Shown here: in pieces, positions 37,180 to 42,471 of the stretch
Layout: the number at the start of each line of letters is the position of its first letter
Numbering within the stretch: position 1 is the stretch's first letter
DNA from: Pseudomonadota bacterium
Lineage (GTDB): Bacteria; Myxococcota_A; Bradymonadia; Bradymonadales; GCA-2716585
NCBI GenBank assembly: GCA_005804885.1
Contig: SYOX01000071.1
Span: forward strand, 1 to 42,471
Reading direction: 5' to 3'
DNA length: 42,471 nt
The notes under the pieces: generated by a model
What the model was told of the DNA's origin: nothing
What the model saw: the letters and a program-made list of their open reading frames with translations, nothing else
Database searches by the model: none
Program-made: the position numbers and the translations under genes

Positions 37180-37509
37180 ATGGAGCAGAACACGGTGGCG
37201 GTGGTGTCGTTGGTCTCCGGGGTCGTCTCGATCCTGCTGGGGATGTGCGCCTGCGGGATGGGCTTCATCCCCATCGTCAACTTCCTGTCGTGGCTGCCGA
37301 TGGGGCTGGCCGGGATCCTGTCGCTGGTGGCCGTGGTCACCGGCGGCCTCGGGATCTCCAAGGCCAATCAGATGAACGGCGCGGGCAAGGGGCAGGCGAT
37401 AGGCGGCCTGAGCCTGGGCTGCCTGGGCGTCATGTTCATGGCCCTCAACATCGCGATCATCTTCGGGGCCATGGCGATGCTGGGCATCGCCTCCGTGGCC
37501 GGAGGCTGA
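37180..37509 (+). CDS. Small membrane protein (DUF4190-like)
   Basis: A 109-residue protein with three hydrophobic segments: about 7-29, a Pro/Trp-containing re-entrant or second helix at about 31-56, and about 75-105. A short polar loop with K/N/G (ISKANQMNGAGKGQAIGG) precedes the last. The G-x-x-x-I/L-x-K/A-N pattern before a GQAIGGL stretch is typical of DUF4190-type proteins, whose function is unknown. The ATG at 37180 is preferred to a GTG two codons earlier. It is divergent from the transglutaminase operon and 84 bases upstream of the giant TSP3 gene. Confidence 0.65.
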   Translation: MEQNTVAVVSLVSGVVSILLGMCACGMGFIPIVNFLSWLPMGLAGILSLVAVVTGGLGISKANQMNGAGKGQAIGGLSLGCLGVMFMALNIAIIFGAMAMLGIASVAGG

Positions 37510-37593
37510 GCCGAGATCGCTGGGCCTTTGAGTTGGCGCAAAGTTCCATGAAGCTTTAAGCTGTCCGCGGTATCAACAACGACGGAGAGCTCC

Positions 37594-42471
<4,878 letters not shown>

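Noticed and set aside
37528..37560. Sigma-70 promoter before the giant TSP3 gene (TTGAGT and TTTAAG)
   Set aside because: The spacing is 21 bases and the hexamers are poor; not better than chance.

Overview
The window is GC-rich (roughly two thirds G+C by eye) and carries genes typical of Myxococcota and relatives (former Deltaproteobacteria). These include many lipobox proteins, thrombospondin type-3 (TSP3) calcium-binding repeat proteins, TPR lipoproteins, an AgmX/PglI-like protein and an ECF sigma factor with a cognate membrane protein. A Bradymonadales- or Sandaracinaceae-like bacterium would fit, but that is inference.

Layout. (1) 1-2949: an AT-richer accessory patch. It holds the start of an IS transposase running off the left edge, a subtilase-like protein, and two small paralogous Cys-rich lipoproteins. 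The second lipoprotein gene contains a 165-bp palindromic element inserted in frame. (2) 2950-3939: no convincing gene, but an array of direct and inverted 10-bp boxes with a 20-bp period. (3) 3940-9128: transketolase, a lipoprotein, a Nudix hydrolase and an MFS transporter. (4) 9302-10698: a decayed IS607-family element, with an internally deleted tnpA and an intact tnpB. (5) 11092-13161: a lipoprotein and a beta-propeller protein. (6) 13224-20304: two large TSP3 lipoproteins in tandem. (7) 20535-22558: a small ORF with a terminator, a tRNA-Trp-like sequence, an HNH endonuclease and an orphan ParB-like protein. (8) 22661-26919: a minus-strand cluster of TPR-like exported protein, ECF sigma factor, putative anti-sigma factor, coiled-coil Spy-like protein and class III aminotransferase. 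(9) 27020-36973: an AgmX/PglI-like lipoprotein, then a tightly overlapping six-gene operon. The operon encodes a 7TM transglutaminase-like protein, a RimK-like ATP-grasp ligase, a membrane-anchored TPR protein, two TPR lipoproteins and an outer-membrane beta-barrel. (10) 37180-42471: a small membrane protein and a giant secreted TSP3 protein still open at the right edge.

The best candidate for an undescribed system is the six-gene operon. Every junction overlaps by 1 to 11 bases. Its order runs from inner-membrane and cytosolic enzymes through periplasmic TPR proteins to an outer-membrane barrel. This looks like a trans-envelope machine that makes or ligates an amino-acid or peptide product and handles its passage across the envelope. 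The architecture is read from the sequence; the function is inference.
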